From Distichodus sexfasciatus (Eukaryota; Chordata; Actinopteri; Characiformes; Distichodontidae): a DNA stretch of 64,000 nt. This document shows, one piece after another, positions 1 to 10,544 of the stretch. The translations under genes were made by a program, and so were the position numbers. The stretch covers positions 61,001 to 125,000 of the forward strand of contig JAVGVS010000291.1 of assembly GCA_032718565.1 (NCBI GenBank), read 5' to 3'. Under the pieces are notes generated by a model. It had not been told where the DNA came from. It saw only the letters and a program-made list of their open reading frames with translations, and did not search any database. How positions within the stretch are numbered: the first letter of the stretch is position 1; every line of letters starts with the position of its first letter.

Positions 1-514
1 ACTACAACACTACTGAAAATATTAAGAAAATTGCTGTGTTGTGAGTAGAACGCTGTTGTTGTTATTTATCAGCTAAAATATGAGTTTTGTCTGTAATAAA
101 GGGGAAGATTTGACTGACTGGAGCATTTTTGTGGGTGATGGCACGCCACATGAGAGTCACGAGCACTCACACACACGGCGCATGAAGACTGTCATTTATG
201 AGTTTTTACGCATTTGCTTCTCTTTTTTACACTTTTCCAACTACTTCTAGCTACAATTAATGTCTCTGAAACCGTGTGGATATTCACTTCTCTCTCTGCA
301 TGCTCGCTTCCCTCCACTACTGCTGTGAAACGCACATGCCCTTGGAGGGTGTTCTGGATGGATGAGGGAGTGAGCTGTCTGCTTTAATAGGGCAGAGAAG
401 CGAAACGCGAAAGTGAAGTGCATGCCGTCTGTTTATCATTAACTTGAGGATTTGTACTTGATGTTCACAATATTATTAGATTTGATCATTAGATTATCTT
501 TCTCAAAGTGTGAG

Positions 515-667
515 AAACTGAGTAAGTTGGGACTGAGCATCTCCGTCTGCAACTGGATACTGGATTTCCTGTCAGAGAAGCCTCCGTCCATCCACATCGG
601 CGACATTTACAGCACCATCACACTGATCACCGGAGCTCAGGGCTGCGTTTGCAGTCCACTCCTAACT
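515..667 (+). pseudogene. LINE reverse-transcriptase fragment
   Basis: About 50 codons read like the middle of a non-LTR retrotransposon reverse transcriptase: a 'CNWILDFL' stretch, then a degenerate 'TGAQGCVCSPLL', which corresponds to the family's TGAPQGCVLSPLL box just before the catalytic YADD motif. A residue of the box is lost and the frame ends shortly after, so this is a dead remnant. The family (L2/CR1/Rex-like) is inferred from wording alone. Confidence 0.7.
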
Positions 668-790
668 AGACTTGTAGTCAAGACTGCCTAAACCAAGACC
701 AAGACACTATCAAGACCAGAGGGTATCGAGACCAAGACTAAGACCGAGTCAAGACCAAGACAAAGTCGAGACGAGACGACCAAAAAAAAG
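668..790. repeat. CAAGAC-rich dispersed repeat, block 1
   Basis: A degenerate array of GACCAAGAC/CAAGAC words begins with 'CTTGTAGTCAAGAC'. The same opening and word set recur at 48745-48866, and a related block lies at 1500-1620, so this is a dispersed repeat and not a chance simple sequence. It abuts the LINE fragment directly. Confidence 0.6.
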
Positions 791-1385
791 ACTCCCTTAA
801 CTTTTGTGTGCTGTTGAGGACTGACATGACGGGTACTGACTGGTCCCAAAGTCATCTGACAAAACAGCTAACACCTCCAACAACTGTCTAAAGAATGGGA
901 AATATGTAACTGATTTCAATTATACTTCATTTGTAGATGAAATTGTAACATCAAATTAAAGATACACAATTATAAACTTGAAATTGTATCATGCCCCATT
1001 GTAGTAGTACTAGCCAAATTACACCGTATGATATCAACTTCCCTGAAATGGATTAGGCCTGTCAAGTCAACACAACGTGATATGCAGATGTTATTTAAAC
1101 GGTCACATTTATTTAGTCAAACAACATTTTAAGTAAAATACTGTAATCAAACAATATCACGTCACATGAATCAAATGCAAACTACAAATACTACATACCA
1201 ATACAAACTGCACATCAAATTGTGCATTAATAAGGATGACTGCTTAAAAGATTGACATCTTGATGTCTGCAGTGGCATGTGATTACAATACACTGCCAAT
1301 GACATCAAGCCTGTTGTTCAGTAGGGCAAGAACAATAGAACACAGACATTATGGACAAATAACAGATTGAAAAACTAATACAGTT
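791..1385. other. No gene seen; AT-rich spacer
   Basis: AT-rich sequence between two CAAGAC-rich blocks. I see no coding signature. It may be the interior of one element about 950 bp long bounded by these blocks, but both blocks are in the same orientation and I cannot define ends. Confidence 0.4.
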
Positions 1386-1399
1386 AGATGAAATACTTA

Positions 1400-1400
1400 A

Positions 1401-1428
<28 letters not shown>
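1400..1428. repeat. (GA)n microsatellite
   Basis: Uninterrupted AG dinucleotides, about 14 units. Confidence 0.95.
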
Positions 1429-1432
<4 letters not shown>

Positions 1433-1499
1433 AGCATCACTGTTAATAGATACTGGATCATGGATACTACTGGCTGCAAAACTCCCGATCACTATGTCG

Positions 1500-1620
1500 A
1501 TCTGAGACAGCAAGACCAAGACAGTAAGACCAAGACAAGAACGAGGGATCCAAGACCAAGACAAGACCAAGACTAAAGACCATCAAGACTGTGACAAGAC
1601 CAAGACCACGTAAAAGTGGT
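1500..1620. repeat. CAAGAC-rich dispersed repeat, block 2
   Basis: Repeated GACCAAGACAAGACC words resembling 668-790 and 48745-48866. Any short reading frame through it (Asp-Gln/Thr-Lys repeats) is a by-product of the repeat. Confidence 0.6.
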
Positions 1621-1799
1621 CTCAATTCAACTCAATACTTGTAAACTTGTATATAGCTGAAATTACAATATTACAAAATTACAATAAAGTTTACTTTGAT
1701 GTTTTATGAAAATAGTAATCCTATTGGTCCCTTTAAAATAGATTAGAGGGTATTATTAATAGTTATGTAAACACAAAGCTGCAACCCTTGACAAAACAT

Positions 1800-2062
1800 G
1801 TTAGCCTTCTGACAAATAGTTGCTGTTAACCTTTGGCAATATGGCCATAAATTTGCAGCAAGATCATATTTTCACAGGTTTGTGGCAAATTTGCATTGGA
1901 CTTCTAGCAAACTTTGTGGAAAATTAATGTGCTAAAAGTTCACTACAAGTTTGCCATTACTGGCAAATTGTTTTGGCAAATCACTGGCAAATACAATTAC
2001 CACTAGTGGCAATTTGTCATTGTTGCCAGAACATTGTCACAAATTTGACACTAGTGGCTGAC
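1800..2062. repeat. TTTGGCAA/TTGCCA-rich dispersed repeat
   Basis: The words TGGCAAAT, TTTGCCA and CACTAGTGGC recur many times on both strands, giving short internal inverted repeats. The same vocabulary surrounds a SINE at 28985-29365, so it is a dispersed element, possibly an old palindromic MITE. No ends could be set. Confidence 0.4.
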
Positions 2063-2072
2063 ATTGACAGAC

Positions 2073-2391
2073 TTTCATTCATTTATTCATTATCCAAACC
2101 GCTTAATTCAAACAGGGGTTGCGGGGACCGGAGCTTATTATGGGAACTCATGGGCACAAGTGGGGACTAACCCTGGGCAGGCGCCAACACACCCCAGAGC
2201 ACACACTCACAAAATCACACTAACATTCACATCTTACAGGACCAATTTAGAGTCGCCAGTTAACCTGCATGCTTTTGGACTGTGGGAGGAAACCCACGCA
2301 AACAGGGGAGAGCACGCAAACACAGAAAAGCCCTACAGTAGTCCCCGTGTTTCGAAGCCAGGACCTTCTCGCTGTGAGGCAGCACTGCACA
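2073..2391 (-). mobile_element. tRNA-derived SINE (family B), minus copy
   Basis: Read on the minus strand it contains, in order, a 'CAGCGAGAAGGTCCTGG' head, a degraded B-box-like 'TTCGAA', the conserved 'CGTGGGTTTCCTCCCACAGTCC' body (split here), 'GGTTAACTGGCGACTCTAAATT' and a 3' 'AAGCGGTTTGGATAATG' end. This is the very widespread teleost repeat that starts GGCACGGTGGCGCAGTGGTTAGC. A better-headed plus copy lies at 22475-22784. It interrupts the TGGCAA-rich repeat just upstream. Confidence 0.8.
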
Positions 2392-2855
2392 TTTTGTTTT
2401 TGTAAGGGACCAGTAAATTGTAGTAAGCACTTTCATTTTCTTTTTAAGGTGGTTCTTCAACAAGGAATTTAAGTGTTTCTTGGCTCCGCTCGAAACATTT
2501 TGAGTCATACTCCACTAGCAAAGGTGATGTAACTCTTTCATTAGATTATCTTTCAACTCATCATAAGGAGAAAAAATTGTGCTTTGGTTACCGTAATGCA
2601 TTTAGACTTCCTCATCGTAGTAAACAGACTTGCAAAACCGCTCCTAGTTCACTATCACCTCACCAGACCTGACATGTGACGAGCTTTGTTTCTGTTCATT
2701 TGTTTGTTGATATTTGTTAAGTTTTGTTTTTTACACTTTGCTTCCTGAAGAGATGAAGCCTACGATTTGAGGATAGTTATGGACTCTGATTGCTTGGGAA
2801 AGGTGATTGCTTGTTCCACTGTTTTGATTGACAAAAACACTGATCTGGCCACCTT

Positions 2856-3722
2856 AAAGGAGCTCTATGTAAGACATTTAAGTAATCATAAAATAAACAT
2901 AATATGTCACCAGAGATTAAGGAATCATGTTCATTTGAAATATTGATCTCACTGACAAAATTAGTACAGCTGGAATATTCACATTTTAAAATGTAATTCA
3001 CATCACGCAAATAGTGTTTATGTTTTGGCCTGTAGCACCACCCTCCGCTATCTCCCATTTACGAAGTCAGTAGCATTTCCACATCCAAGTTGCCAGTTAC
3101 CACTGAACTGCAGCTACGAGAGTTCTGGATCACAAATGTCTGACGTTACTAAAACTAAAAGGCTTCGCTATGACTCCCAAAACGTCTTGACCAAAGCAGA
3201 AACAAAAAGACGACCAGCACAGGAGATGCGTTTGAAAGATGGAGACGGCTAAAAGCAGAGAAGAAACAGAAGACAGATGCTGAAGTGGCTAATTTTCTCC
3301 TGGACAGGTAAGATTTAGCCAAGTTTGGCTAACTTGTATCACCACTGGATGTAGGGATGAATATTTCAAATATTTTCAACAGTTGAATAACGTTATTCAT
3401 GTTGGATCATACATTGTAGCCCATGTGCAGGTGGGTCATCGAACCGACTGAATTGTTTGAGAAACAAAAACTGCAACTTGCGATGGCTAACATTAGCATT
3501 GTGTTACGCTGAGACAGTGTGCTAACAGTGCAAACATTAGCATGCTAAGTATGGCAATATCAAACGTAACATTAGACACTAGATTGACCAAATATGAGGA
3601 TCCGCCAACCTATCTGGCAACCTCAAGTCTGGGGAGGAGAGGGGAGAGGAAACAACACGGTACAGCATTTTGAATTTGATTGCAGTACCAGTTTTGGCCA
3701 CAATCTTACATATAGCTCCTTT
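2856..3722 (+). mobile_element. TIR-bounded DNA element carrying an exon-like fragment
   Basis: The left end reads AAAGGAGCTCTATGTAAGA and the right end, reverse-complemented, reads AAAGGAGCTATATGTAAGA: an imperfect 19-bp terminal inverted repeat enclosing 867 bp. Inside lies a broken reading frame (3136-3307) followed by a consensus splice donor. I could not find a target-site duplication, so the superfamily is open. I have an impression of similar sequence in other fish genomes, but the internal exon makes this more than a simple MITE. Confidence 0.6.
3136..3307 (+). pseudogene. Broken exon-like ORF inside the 2.9-3.7 kb element
   Basis: From ATG 3136 the frame reads 'KRLRYDSQNVLTKAE' and then shifts (near 3222) to a frame reading 'FERWRRLKAEKKQKTDAEVANFLLDR'-like sequence, quoted here only in part: FERWRRL, KTDAEVANFLL. 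It stops at CAG|GTAAGA, an excellent splice donor at 3308. The pattern 'RW..L....G.KTDAE.A.FLLD' is one I associate with a multicopy fish ORF of unknown function found with mobile DNA. The frameshift makes this copy non-coding. The identity is an inference and the function is unknown. Confidence 0.5.
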
Positions 3723-4223
3723 CAGATTGGATGTGTGAATCCCCAGCGGAGCGTAAAATCACTGTTATGTTTTGAGGAAAGACTCTTAACCCAAAGTTGC
3801 TGCAGGGAAACTGTCCCTATGATTAGAAAATGGAAGTTGCTCTGGATAGTCTGGATGGAAGTGTTTGACAGGGTTTGCAATTATTGTTCTAAAAGCAAGT
3901 CACCCCCTGGTGTGATCGTTAATGATAGGTGTGAAGAGCCTGAACCCTTTTTAGTATTTGCAGGCAAGCAAAAAAGGTTTTAATCTTCATATAAATTCCA
4001 CTGTTAATTTACAAGATAACACTGGCAGCAGAGTTTCCAGCAATTCCTTTGGGGGAAACTTTGCATGGACCCAGTGGTGGTAGTGCTGGAGGTGGTGTTT
4101 GAACCCATAACCTCTTTTTCTACAGGTGAGTATCCTACTTTTCTCTGACATCTTCATCAACATGGTATTTTCGCCCAGAGAATTGGGGTTTCAATTCCGC
4201 AACAACGAACGCCTTTCCTCTTC
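3723..4223. other. No gene seen
   Basis: Non-repetitive looking sequence. A reading frame of 129 codons overlaps the end of the upstream element and has no recognisable motif. A 'GGTGGTAGTGCTGGAGGTGG..TTTGAACCC' phrase near 4073-4110 may be a degraded SINE head on the minus strand. Confidence 0.4.
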
Positions 4224-4560
4224 TGTGTGTGTGTGTGTGTTGGTGGGTATTTATGGGGGTGGGTATTTATGGACCTTTTGTCCTCTAAAATCACTTTGTC
4301 ATTTTTTGGGCTTTGTGGGGACATTAGAGAGGTTCCCAAGAAGAAAAATGACTTTATAGAAAATGTACATGTTTTATTTGAGAAACTAAAAGAGGTAAAA
4401 GATGTGTTTTTGGTTACTGAGGTTAAGGTTAGGGTTAGGATTAGGTGTAGGTGTAAAATTATATACATCTAGTCATTATGGGAGTCTATGGAAAAACCTC
4501 ACAAAGACAGTAATACAAAGACAGTAATAACCGACTGTGTGTGTGTGTTTGTATGTGTGC
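4224..4560 (+). repeat. GT-flanked 'GTGGGGACATT..GGTTAGGGTTAGG' dispersed repeat, copy 1
   Basis: A (GT)n tract opens the unit. It continues through 'GGGCTTTGTGGGGACATT', 'AAAAATGACTTTATAGAAAA', 'GGTTACTGAGGTTAAGG' and 'CATTATGGGAGTCTATG', and closes with another GT tract near 4540. The same order of blocks occurs at 27133-27496 and, more diverged, at 57998-58290 and (minus) 49060-50150. Its TTAGGGTTAGG core is part of the repeat and is not a telomeric array. 'GGGTATTTATGG' is doubled near 4245-4275. Confidence 0.75.
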
Positions 4561-4807
4561 TAAATTAAGAAAGCTACCCACTCGGTATGCTTGTCCCAGG
4601 TGTGTGTGATGGAGTGTGTGTGTTGTGTATATACGGATGCGGAGTGTTTTGGTCTCCTGCAGCATTTCATGCGTTTATCTTTCCTCAAGAGAGCAGAGGG
4701 GTAGTGGAGAGGGGGAACGTACATCATCTTAACCTTTAATCAACCTACAACTCTCTCTTTCTCCTTCACACACACAGACTTTACACTTTTAATTTTATTC
4801 ACTCAAT

Positions 4808-4812
4808 ATCTG

Positions 4813-4879
<67 letters not shown>

Positions 4880-4898
4880 GTCTATCCATCTATCTGTG
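4808..4898. repeat. (TCTA)n tetranucleotide microsatellite
   Basis: About 20 TCTA units, almost pure, with TCTG and TCCA variants at the edges. Confidence 0.97.
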
Positions 4899-5041
4899 TC
4901 TTGTTTTATTTAAATTCCTTTTTCTGACACACGCCTACAGCTGTTGGGAAATAAGTGCTGATTAGCATGCTAATAATCCTGTTAGCTAATGAGCACGTCC
5001 TTGCTTAAAGGGTACGGGAAGGGAAACAAGTTGGTAGAATT

Positions 5042-5043
<2 letters not shown>

Positions 5044-5075
<32 letters not shown>
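5044..5075. repeat. (GT)n microsatellite
   Basis: Pure GT run of about 16 units. Confidence 0.95.
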
Positions 5076-5078
<3 letters not shown>

Positions 5079-5219
5079 AATGGAAATGATTGGATATGTT
5101 GCATTAAATGTACAGTCACATTCTGCAGTCAAACTGCTGGAAGGATTTTGCCAAAAGCACACAGAAGTGTTTAGGGTCTGACGGCTCATCGTTCTCCACA
5201 GAGTCAATTGAGTGAAGAA

Positions 5220-5605
5220 TGATCTAGACCCTTAGGCAGAAAACCCAGTCGAGATGGTTCGGGATGAGATCGACCGCAGAGTGAAGGCAAAAGGGCCAAC
5301 AAGTGCTCAGCATCTGTGGGAACTCCTTCAAGACTGTTGGAAAACCATTTCAGGTGACTACCTCATGAAGCTCATCGAGAGAATGCCAAGAGTGTGCAAA
5401 GCAGTGATCAAAGCAAAGGCTGGTTATTTTCAAGAATCTAAGATATAAAACATGTTCTGGGTTATTTCACACTTTTTGTTTACTACATAATTCCATATGT
5501 GTTCATTCATAGTGCCTTCAGTGAGAATCTACAATGGAAATAGTCATGATAATGAAGAATAAAACATTGAATGGGAAGGTGTGTCCAAACTTTTGACTGG
5601 TAGTG
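5220..5605 (+). mobile_element. Tc1/mariner transposon, 3' end only
   Basis: The last part of a Tc1-like transposase frame is followed by an AT-rich 3' region and the right terminal repeat 'GGTGTGTCCAAACTTTTGAC' ending ..GGTAGTG, with a TA dinucleotide at 5606-5607. The 5' two thirds, including the left terminal repeat, are missing. The 3' region is shared in inverted form by the copy at 62575-63105, which identifies both as one family. Confidence 0.85.
5254..5448 (+). pseudogene. Tc1-like transposase C-terminal fragment
   Basis: About 64 codons read 'RRVKAKGPTSAQHLWELLQD', then 'LIERMPRVCKAVIKAKAGYF' and end at the natural stop. This is the conserved C-terminal tail of Tc1-family DDE transposases, after the last catalytic Glu region. 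The DNA-binding and catalytic parts are absent, so it cannot work. The upstream codons already show frame loss. Confidence 0.85.
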
Positions 5606-5609
5606 TACA

Positions 5610-6480
5610 TACAAAATTGTGGAAGACGAACCGAGCACCATGTCATGTTTTATATGGGAAATTGCTAAATTGCACGTCAAGCAATATTTTGAAACATGTT
5701 GAACAATTGTCACTCAGACAATATTCTGGATCATAAAAGTCAGAATTTGACCATTTATTCTGTATTTCAACTCGACGCCAAATTAACTTGTATGACAAGA
5801 ACCATCAATTCATGGGCAATCTAGCCATCATAATGATGCTTTGTCATTTCATATGTATGTCTTGTTTTTATATGAGACATTGTTAACTTACATAGAGCGC
5901 ACTGTTTACAGCAAAATCGAACATTTCTGCACTCGTGTTATTTTTGATGAAAATTATCAGAATTAAAACATTCTTAGACCAGCCAGAAAGGCTGTGGAGC
6001 CTTCAAATTGTTGGAGTGTTTTGGGGGGACAAGAATGGATTAATTTTTTTATACATTGATTAAATTGAGTAAAAAGGTATTAATTTGAAATGAACTAACC
6101 CTAAGTATTCGGGTAGTTTAGTTATTAGTTATATTAGTGTGTTATAATGAGATATGTGTTTTTGTGTTTCTTCCATGTGGGTGTGTATGTGAACTCTGTG
6201 CCGCAAACAAAATTTACTTTCTGGTCCCAATGAAGTAACTTAAACAGTTCATTTTTGAAAATAGCATTGCTATTATAAACATAAAATAGTTATGATATTT
6301 AATATTGTATTATGTATTGTGAGGTAAAGAGGGGCTTTTATGTCCTGACAAATATCAAAAGCAAACACAGCCTTGATTTTAAGTTGAATTTTTTATCACT
6401 CGTTACATATTTTGAGTACGTTCTTGTAGCTTAAGAGTAGGATTTATGTGAAACTTCTTAAATCATGCTTAACAAATGAT
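5610..6480. other. No gene seen; AT-rich
   Basis: AT-rich, no reading frame of interest and no repeat I recognise. Confidence 0.5.
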
Positions 6481-6481
6481 T

Positions 6482-6590
6482 CAATACAAATTTATTTATA
6501 TAGCGCTCTTAACAACAAAGCACTTTACATATAACCGGCCTAAACCCCCAACAAGCAAGCCTGAGGAGACGCAGGAAAAACCTAAAACCA
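6482..6590 (+). repeat. 'TTTATATAGCGC..TTTACATATAACCGGCC' retroposon fragment
   Basis: Begins 'ATTTATTTATATAGCGCTCT' and runs through 'GCACTTTACATATAACCGGC' and 'CAACAAGCAAGCCTGAGG'. Longer copies at 40160-40500 and 42941-43356 continue into 'GGAAGAAAC..GAGGAACCAAGACTC'. It is a fragment of a retroposon widespread in otophysan fishes. Confidence 0.7.
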
Positions 6591-7150
6591 ACAAACGTTC
6601 ATGTTTCATTTCTATCTGTTCAGGAAACATTTGGTGCTCTTTAAGCAGGGCAGGAGGAAGTCGTGTTTGACGTGAACTCTTAAGAAAATCCCTCTGCTCC
6701 AGCAGCTTTACATAAATCTTTAGACCTTCTCCTTAAGATCTGATTTATTTTATTTGCTCAAACTTTATACGTTGCAGTGGCGTGTATTATGTTGTATGTC
6801 TAATCTCTGCATCTGCGTGGAGTGACAGATTACAACTTGTCTCGTCTTGTGTGGCTTTTTTTATATCTTGGGAATTTTGTACATCTTGTTGATGTACAAA
6901 TCTTGTACATCTTGTTGAAGACAGATAAATGCGGAAATGATTTTTTCTCAGTAATTTAATTCCGCTTAGCGTGTCTCAGCATGTGTGTGTGTATGTATGT
7001 GTGTTAGTGATGGGTCTTTGCAAGAATGTAGGTTTGCTTTTGAAACTGGTGGGGACATACTTCACCCTTTACTTCAGGATACATAACACCACATGAATCT
7101 TATCTATTTTACATAAATAATAGTAAAACTGACTGTTCTAAATCCATTCT
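6591..7150. other. No gene seen
   Basis: Contains a short local duplication, 'GTACATCTTGTTGA' twice near 6878-6916, and GT-rich DNA near 6980-7000. No coding signal. Confidence 0.5.
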
Positions 7151-7500
7151 GAAACCCTCCAGGATTTAGTAGTGTTGCGATCGCAACTATTAAAGCAAAT
7201 TCAGCCAATTCCCGCGAATTCATCACGCCCTTGCAATTTTGACTAATTACTGCAACTTTTTGGCAATTGTTGATCAATTATTGTCCCTGGGCGGGCGCAA
7301 CACACCACTGGATGCATAGTGGTTTTGTTCCCTTCATTATAATTAATTGTTAATGTACAATTATAAAGAAGGAAATCACAACTTCTTTCCGCAACTTTGA
7401 CTTGCTCTCGCAACACCTAAAAACGCTGCATTTTTCATTGCAATGTTTTAGAAAAGCTGCTGCAAAATTAGGCATTTTAATCTCAAAAAAGGCCAGTGAA
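7151..7500 (+). mobile_element. DNA transposon with CCTCCAGGATTT ends, degraded copy
   Basis: The left end 'ACCCTCCAGGATTTAG' and internal landmarks 'GCAAATTCAGCCAATTC', 'AATAGTGGTTTTGTTCCC'-like text and 'GAAAAGCTGCTGCAAAAT' match the fuller copy at 39179-39637. The right terminal repeat is gone. No transposase is encoded. Confidence 0.75.
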
Positions 7501-7533
7501 TATCTTTCATATGTCAACCTATAAATGACAGTT

Positions 7534-7730
7534 GAAAGTGAGTGATTATTTGTCATTGTGAACACACCACAGCACAGCACATAGTGCACCACAACCAAAT
7601 GTGACCTCTGCATTTGACCCATCCGTGAAGGAGCAGTGGGCACCTAACATGGGCAGCGTCCGGGGAGCAGTGCTTGGGGACGGTACATTGCACATGAGTA
7701 CCTCAGAGGAAACTTTACCGGCCCTGGATA
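7534..7730 (-). mobile_element. tRNA-derived SINE (family A), minus, head missing
   Basis: Family A, defined here from about 15 copies in the window, reads on its sense strand: a tRNA-like head with A-box-like TGGCGTAACGG and B-box GGTTCGAATCC, then 'CTCATGAGCAAGGTACC', 'CACTGCTCCTTCAC', 'ATGCAGAGGTCACATTT' and a 3' tail ending in TCACTTTCAC. This copy has the tail and body on the minus strand but ends before the B box. Confidence 0.9.
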
Positions 7731-7924
7731 TAAAAATGTGACATTGTCACTCTACTTTTCTTTTTGGTGCTCACAACAACCAAAAGTGACTACAGTCTCT
7801 CACACGTCAGCAGGAAAAAGCAAAAGTCAATCACACTGGTGATGTGTATTTGGAAAGTTGGCCTCATGTAGAGAATGTGATTTATCCCTTCGTATACATA
7901 GACACGTGATGTTAGACGGTTCAG

Positions 7925-8773
7925 CAGAGGTGGGCAAATCAGCCAACTTAGTATAGATACCATTAATCAAATGTTACTCTAATACCAGTGAAAGTTGTAC
8001 AGTCAATTTTTTACTAAAGTTAAAGTACTCAAGTACTTGTTTTATTAAATTACTACGTGAGTATTAAAAGTACATCTTTTATTGCATTGTTGCATTATTA
8101 CTACAACACTTACAATAAATAATGCCTCTGACTAGCTTGTAGAACCTGTAGAATGTTACAGAATGAAGTACACCCAGAACTGACAAAGAAAAGCAGTCAC
8201 TAGTTTATTTTTGTAATAATTATAAGACTACACACCCTATAAAACAGCATGGTAGTGTTCTGACCCAGCTCTGGCAGTGTGTACACACATATATGTGCAT
8301 GTTAATCAGGAGGACAGTGCAGTAGCTGTAAATGCAGCCTGCTCACAACATAAAATCAACATTCCAACCTGCTTAAAACCCAGCTCTACACCTCTAGCTT
8401 CATGACTTTCCAACAGCAACTATGTTTTAATCAAAAACAGAAAATGGCAGAACTGTCTGAACTTGGTTTTATAGTTCCAGTCTACAGGTGTGATGTAACC
8501 CTACTGATTATTGATAGACTGTCACCTGTGAAAACACCAATCACGTTTTAGAAAAGAAGGAATAACATCCACTTTATCCACAGATATGAAAATAACGAGT
8601 AACGAGAACCTTGATAGAAATGTAGTGAAGTACAGTATTTGTCTTTCAAATGTAGTGAAGTGAGAGTTGAGTTTCTCAAAAAATACTGCTCAAGTGAAGT
8701 ACAGATACTCAAAAACTCTACTTAAGTACAGTGCTCCAGTAAATGTACTGTATGTCGTTACTGTCCACCTCTG
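7925..8773. mobile_element. hAT-type MITE (CAGAGGTGG family), copy 1
   Basis: Starts CAGAGGTGGGC and ends GTCCACCTCTG, an inverted terminal repeat, with long subterminal GTACTTAAGT-type words. The 8-bp flanks CGGTTCAG (7917-7924) and CAGTTCAG (8774-8781) agree at 7 of 8 positions, as expected for an hAT target-site duplication. 849 bp with no transposase. A copy in opposite orientation lies at 49092-49969 and a related one at 32353-33177. Confidence 0.9.
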
Positions 8774-9198
8774 CAGTTCAGCAATTGCTAGACATTAGTG
8801 GAGACACATCCACACCGTTCACACGCAGGTCTACATCCTTGACTCGTTCACTGATTCTTCATTGACTCCCAGCTTATGTTTCTCCATTTACTCTGTGAAG
8901 TCTGACTCGTCTGGTAATAACCATTTTAGTACAAACTGAGTGTTCTTCGAGACTCACTCGGCTTCACGCTCGGCTGCTCAACAATAATCTCTGATTCATG
9001 ATGTTGTGCAAATGAAAGTGAATCACATTCATCTAGATTTTGTATTTATTTAAAATGTCATTAATATTGTTATGGTTCTACCGCAAATTTTTATTTTTGC
9101 TTTAATCTGTTGTATAATCTAGCTGATTGTCCAGACCAGAGACCAGAGAAAGAGACCAGAGAAACTAAACTAAAATATTATGAGACTTCTTTGCTGCT

Positions 9199-9250
9199 GT
9201 GTGTGTGTGTCTCTGTGTGTGTGCGTGTGTATGTGTGTGTGTGTGTGTGA
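9199..9250. repeat. GT-rich microsatellite
   Basis: Interrupted GT run just left of the hairpin element. Confidence 0.9.
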
Positions 9251-9297
9251 GAGACACCTCTGATAAGTGCGTTTAAATGAAGAGGCAGTCAAAACTA

Positions 9298-10319
9298 TGA
9301 GGGGCCGTTAGGGACTTAATTCAGCATTACCATGCATACACATATGTGAAACCAATACCATTCACATACTATACTGAAAACTGCACACACTTACAAGTGA
9401 AAGCATTTACATACACTACTGAAACACTCTCACATAAACAACTGAAAATGTATACCTTCACACACACTACTGAAAAGCTCTCACACACACAAGTGAAACC
9501 CTTTACACACACAAGTGAAAACCTCTCACACACACTACTGAAAAGCTCTCACACACACAAGTGAAAAGCTCTCACACACACTACTGAAAACCTCACACAC
9601 ACTCTACTGAAAACCTCTCACACACACTACTGAAATCCTCTCACACACACAAGTGAAAACTTCTCACACACACAAGTGAAAACCTCTTACACACACTACT
9701 GAAATCCTCTCTCACACACAAGTGAAAAGCTCTCACACACACAAGTGAAAAGCTCTCACACACACACTACTGAAAACCTCTCACACAGACTAGTTAAAGG
9801 TGCTTACATACACAATCTAAAATGTAATTTTTACCTGAGAGGATTTTACCTGTGAGAGGATTTCAGTAGTGTGTGTGAGAGGATTTCACTTGTGTGTGAG
9901 AGAGCTTTTCAGTAGTGTGTGTGAGAGGATTTCACTTGTGTGTGAGAGAGCTTTTCAGTAGTGTGTGTGAGAGGTTTTCAGTAGTGTGTGTGAGAGCTTT
10001 TCACTTGTGTGTGTGAGAGGTTTTCAGTAGTGTGTGTGAGAGCTTTTCACTTGTGTGTGTAAAGGGTTTCACTTGTGTGTGAGAGAGCTTTTCAGTAGTG
10101 TATGTGAAGGTATACATTTTCAGTTGTTTATGTGAGAGTGTTTCAGTAGTGTGTAGTGAGTAGTGAGGATTTCAGTTGTTTATGTGAGAGTGTTTCAGTA
10201 GTGTATGTAAATGCTTTTACTTGTAAGTGTGTGCAGTTTTCAGTATAGTATGTGAATGGTTTTGGTTTCACATATGTGTATGCATGGTAATGCTGAATTA
10301 AGTCCCTAACGGCCCCTCA
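9298..10319. mobile_element. 1-kb fold-back (giant hairpin) element
   Basis: The first about 100 bp (TGAGGGGCCGTTAGGGAC..) are almost exactly the reverse complement of the last about 100 bp (..GTCCCTAACGGCCCCTCA), and complementarity continues through both arms to a small centre near 9815-9850. The arms are made of a degenerate unit of about 20 bp alternating ACTACTGAAA and ACAAGTGAAA separated by CTCACACACAC. TA occurs at both edges (9296-9297 and 10320-10321), which would fit a Tc1/mariner-type duplication. No gene inside; the 72-codon frame at 9346 is a repeat by-product. Confidence 0.9.
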
Positions 10320-10357
10320 TACAAAATAGCCTGGTCTCACATAGATAAGTCTCCAGA

Positions 10358-10430
10358 ATGCCCATTGAGTGGGAGTGTGTGTTTGGGTGGGAGTGTGCGT
10401 GTGTGTGTGTTTGTGTGTGTAGAGAGTCAG
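10358..10430. repeat. GT-rich tract
   Basis: Interrupted TGTG/GGGAGTGTG sequence immediately right of the hairpin element. Confidence 0.85.
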
Positions 10431-10544
10431 AAGAATCCCATTAAGCGGCTGAGAGGAGATGATCTGTTGCCTTGTATTTTCTGCTGAGCGAAGAACGTCT
10501 TGCTCCTGTCTCAACACATTACTAATGACCTGTTCACCAGTTTA

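Noticed and set aside
3594..3983. 129-codon plus-strand frame
   Set aside because: It starts inside the TIR element and crosses its end; no motif.
4420..4445. TTAGGGTTAGG, also near 27357 and 58210, as interstitial telomere
   Set aside because: It is always embedded in the same dispersed repeat in the same context, with only two or three units.
9346..9564. 72-codon frame with repeated 'HTTE.LSHT' pattern
   Set aside because: It is one arm of the hairpin element; the pattern follows the DNA repeat unit.
9346..10250. CRISPR-like array of about 20-bp repeats
   Set aside because: Repeats are degenerate, spacers are not distinct, and the two halves are inverted; this is a eukaryotic palindrome.
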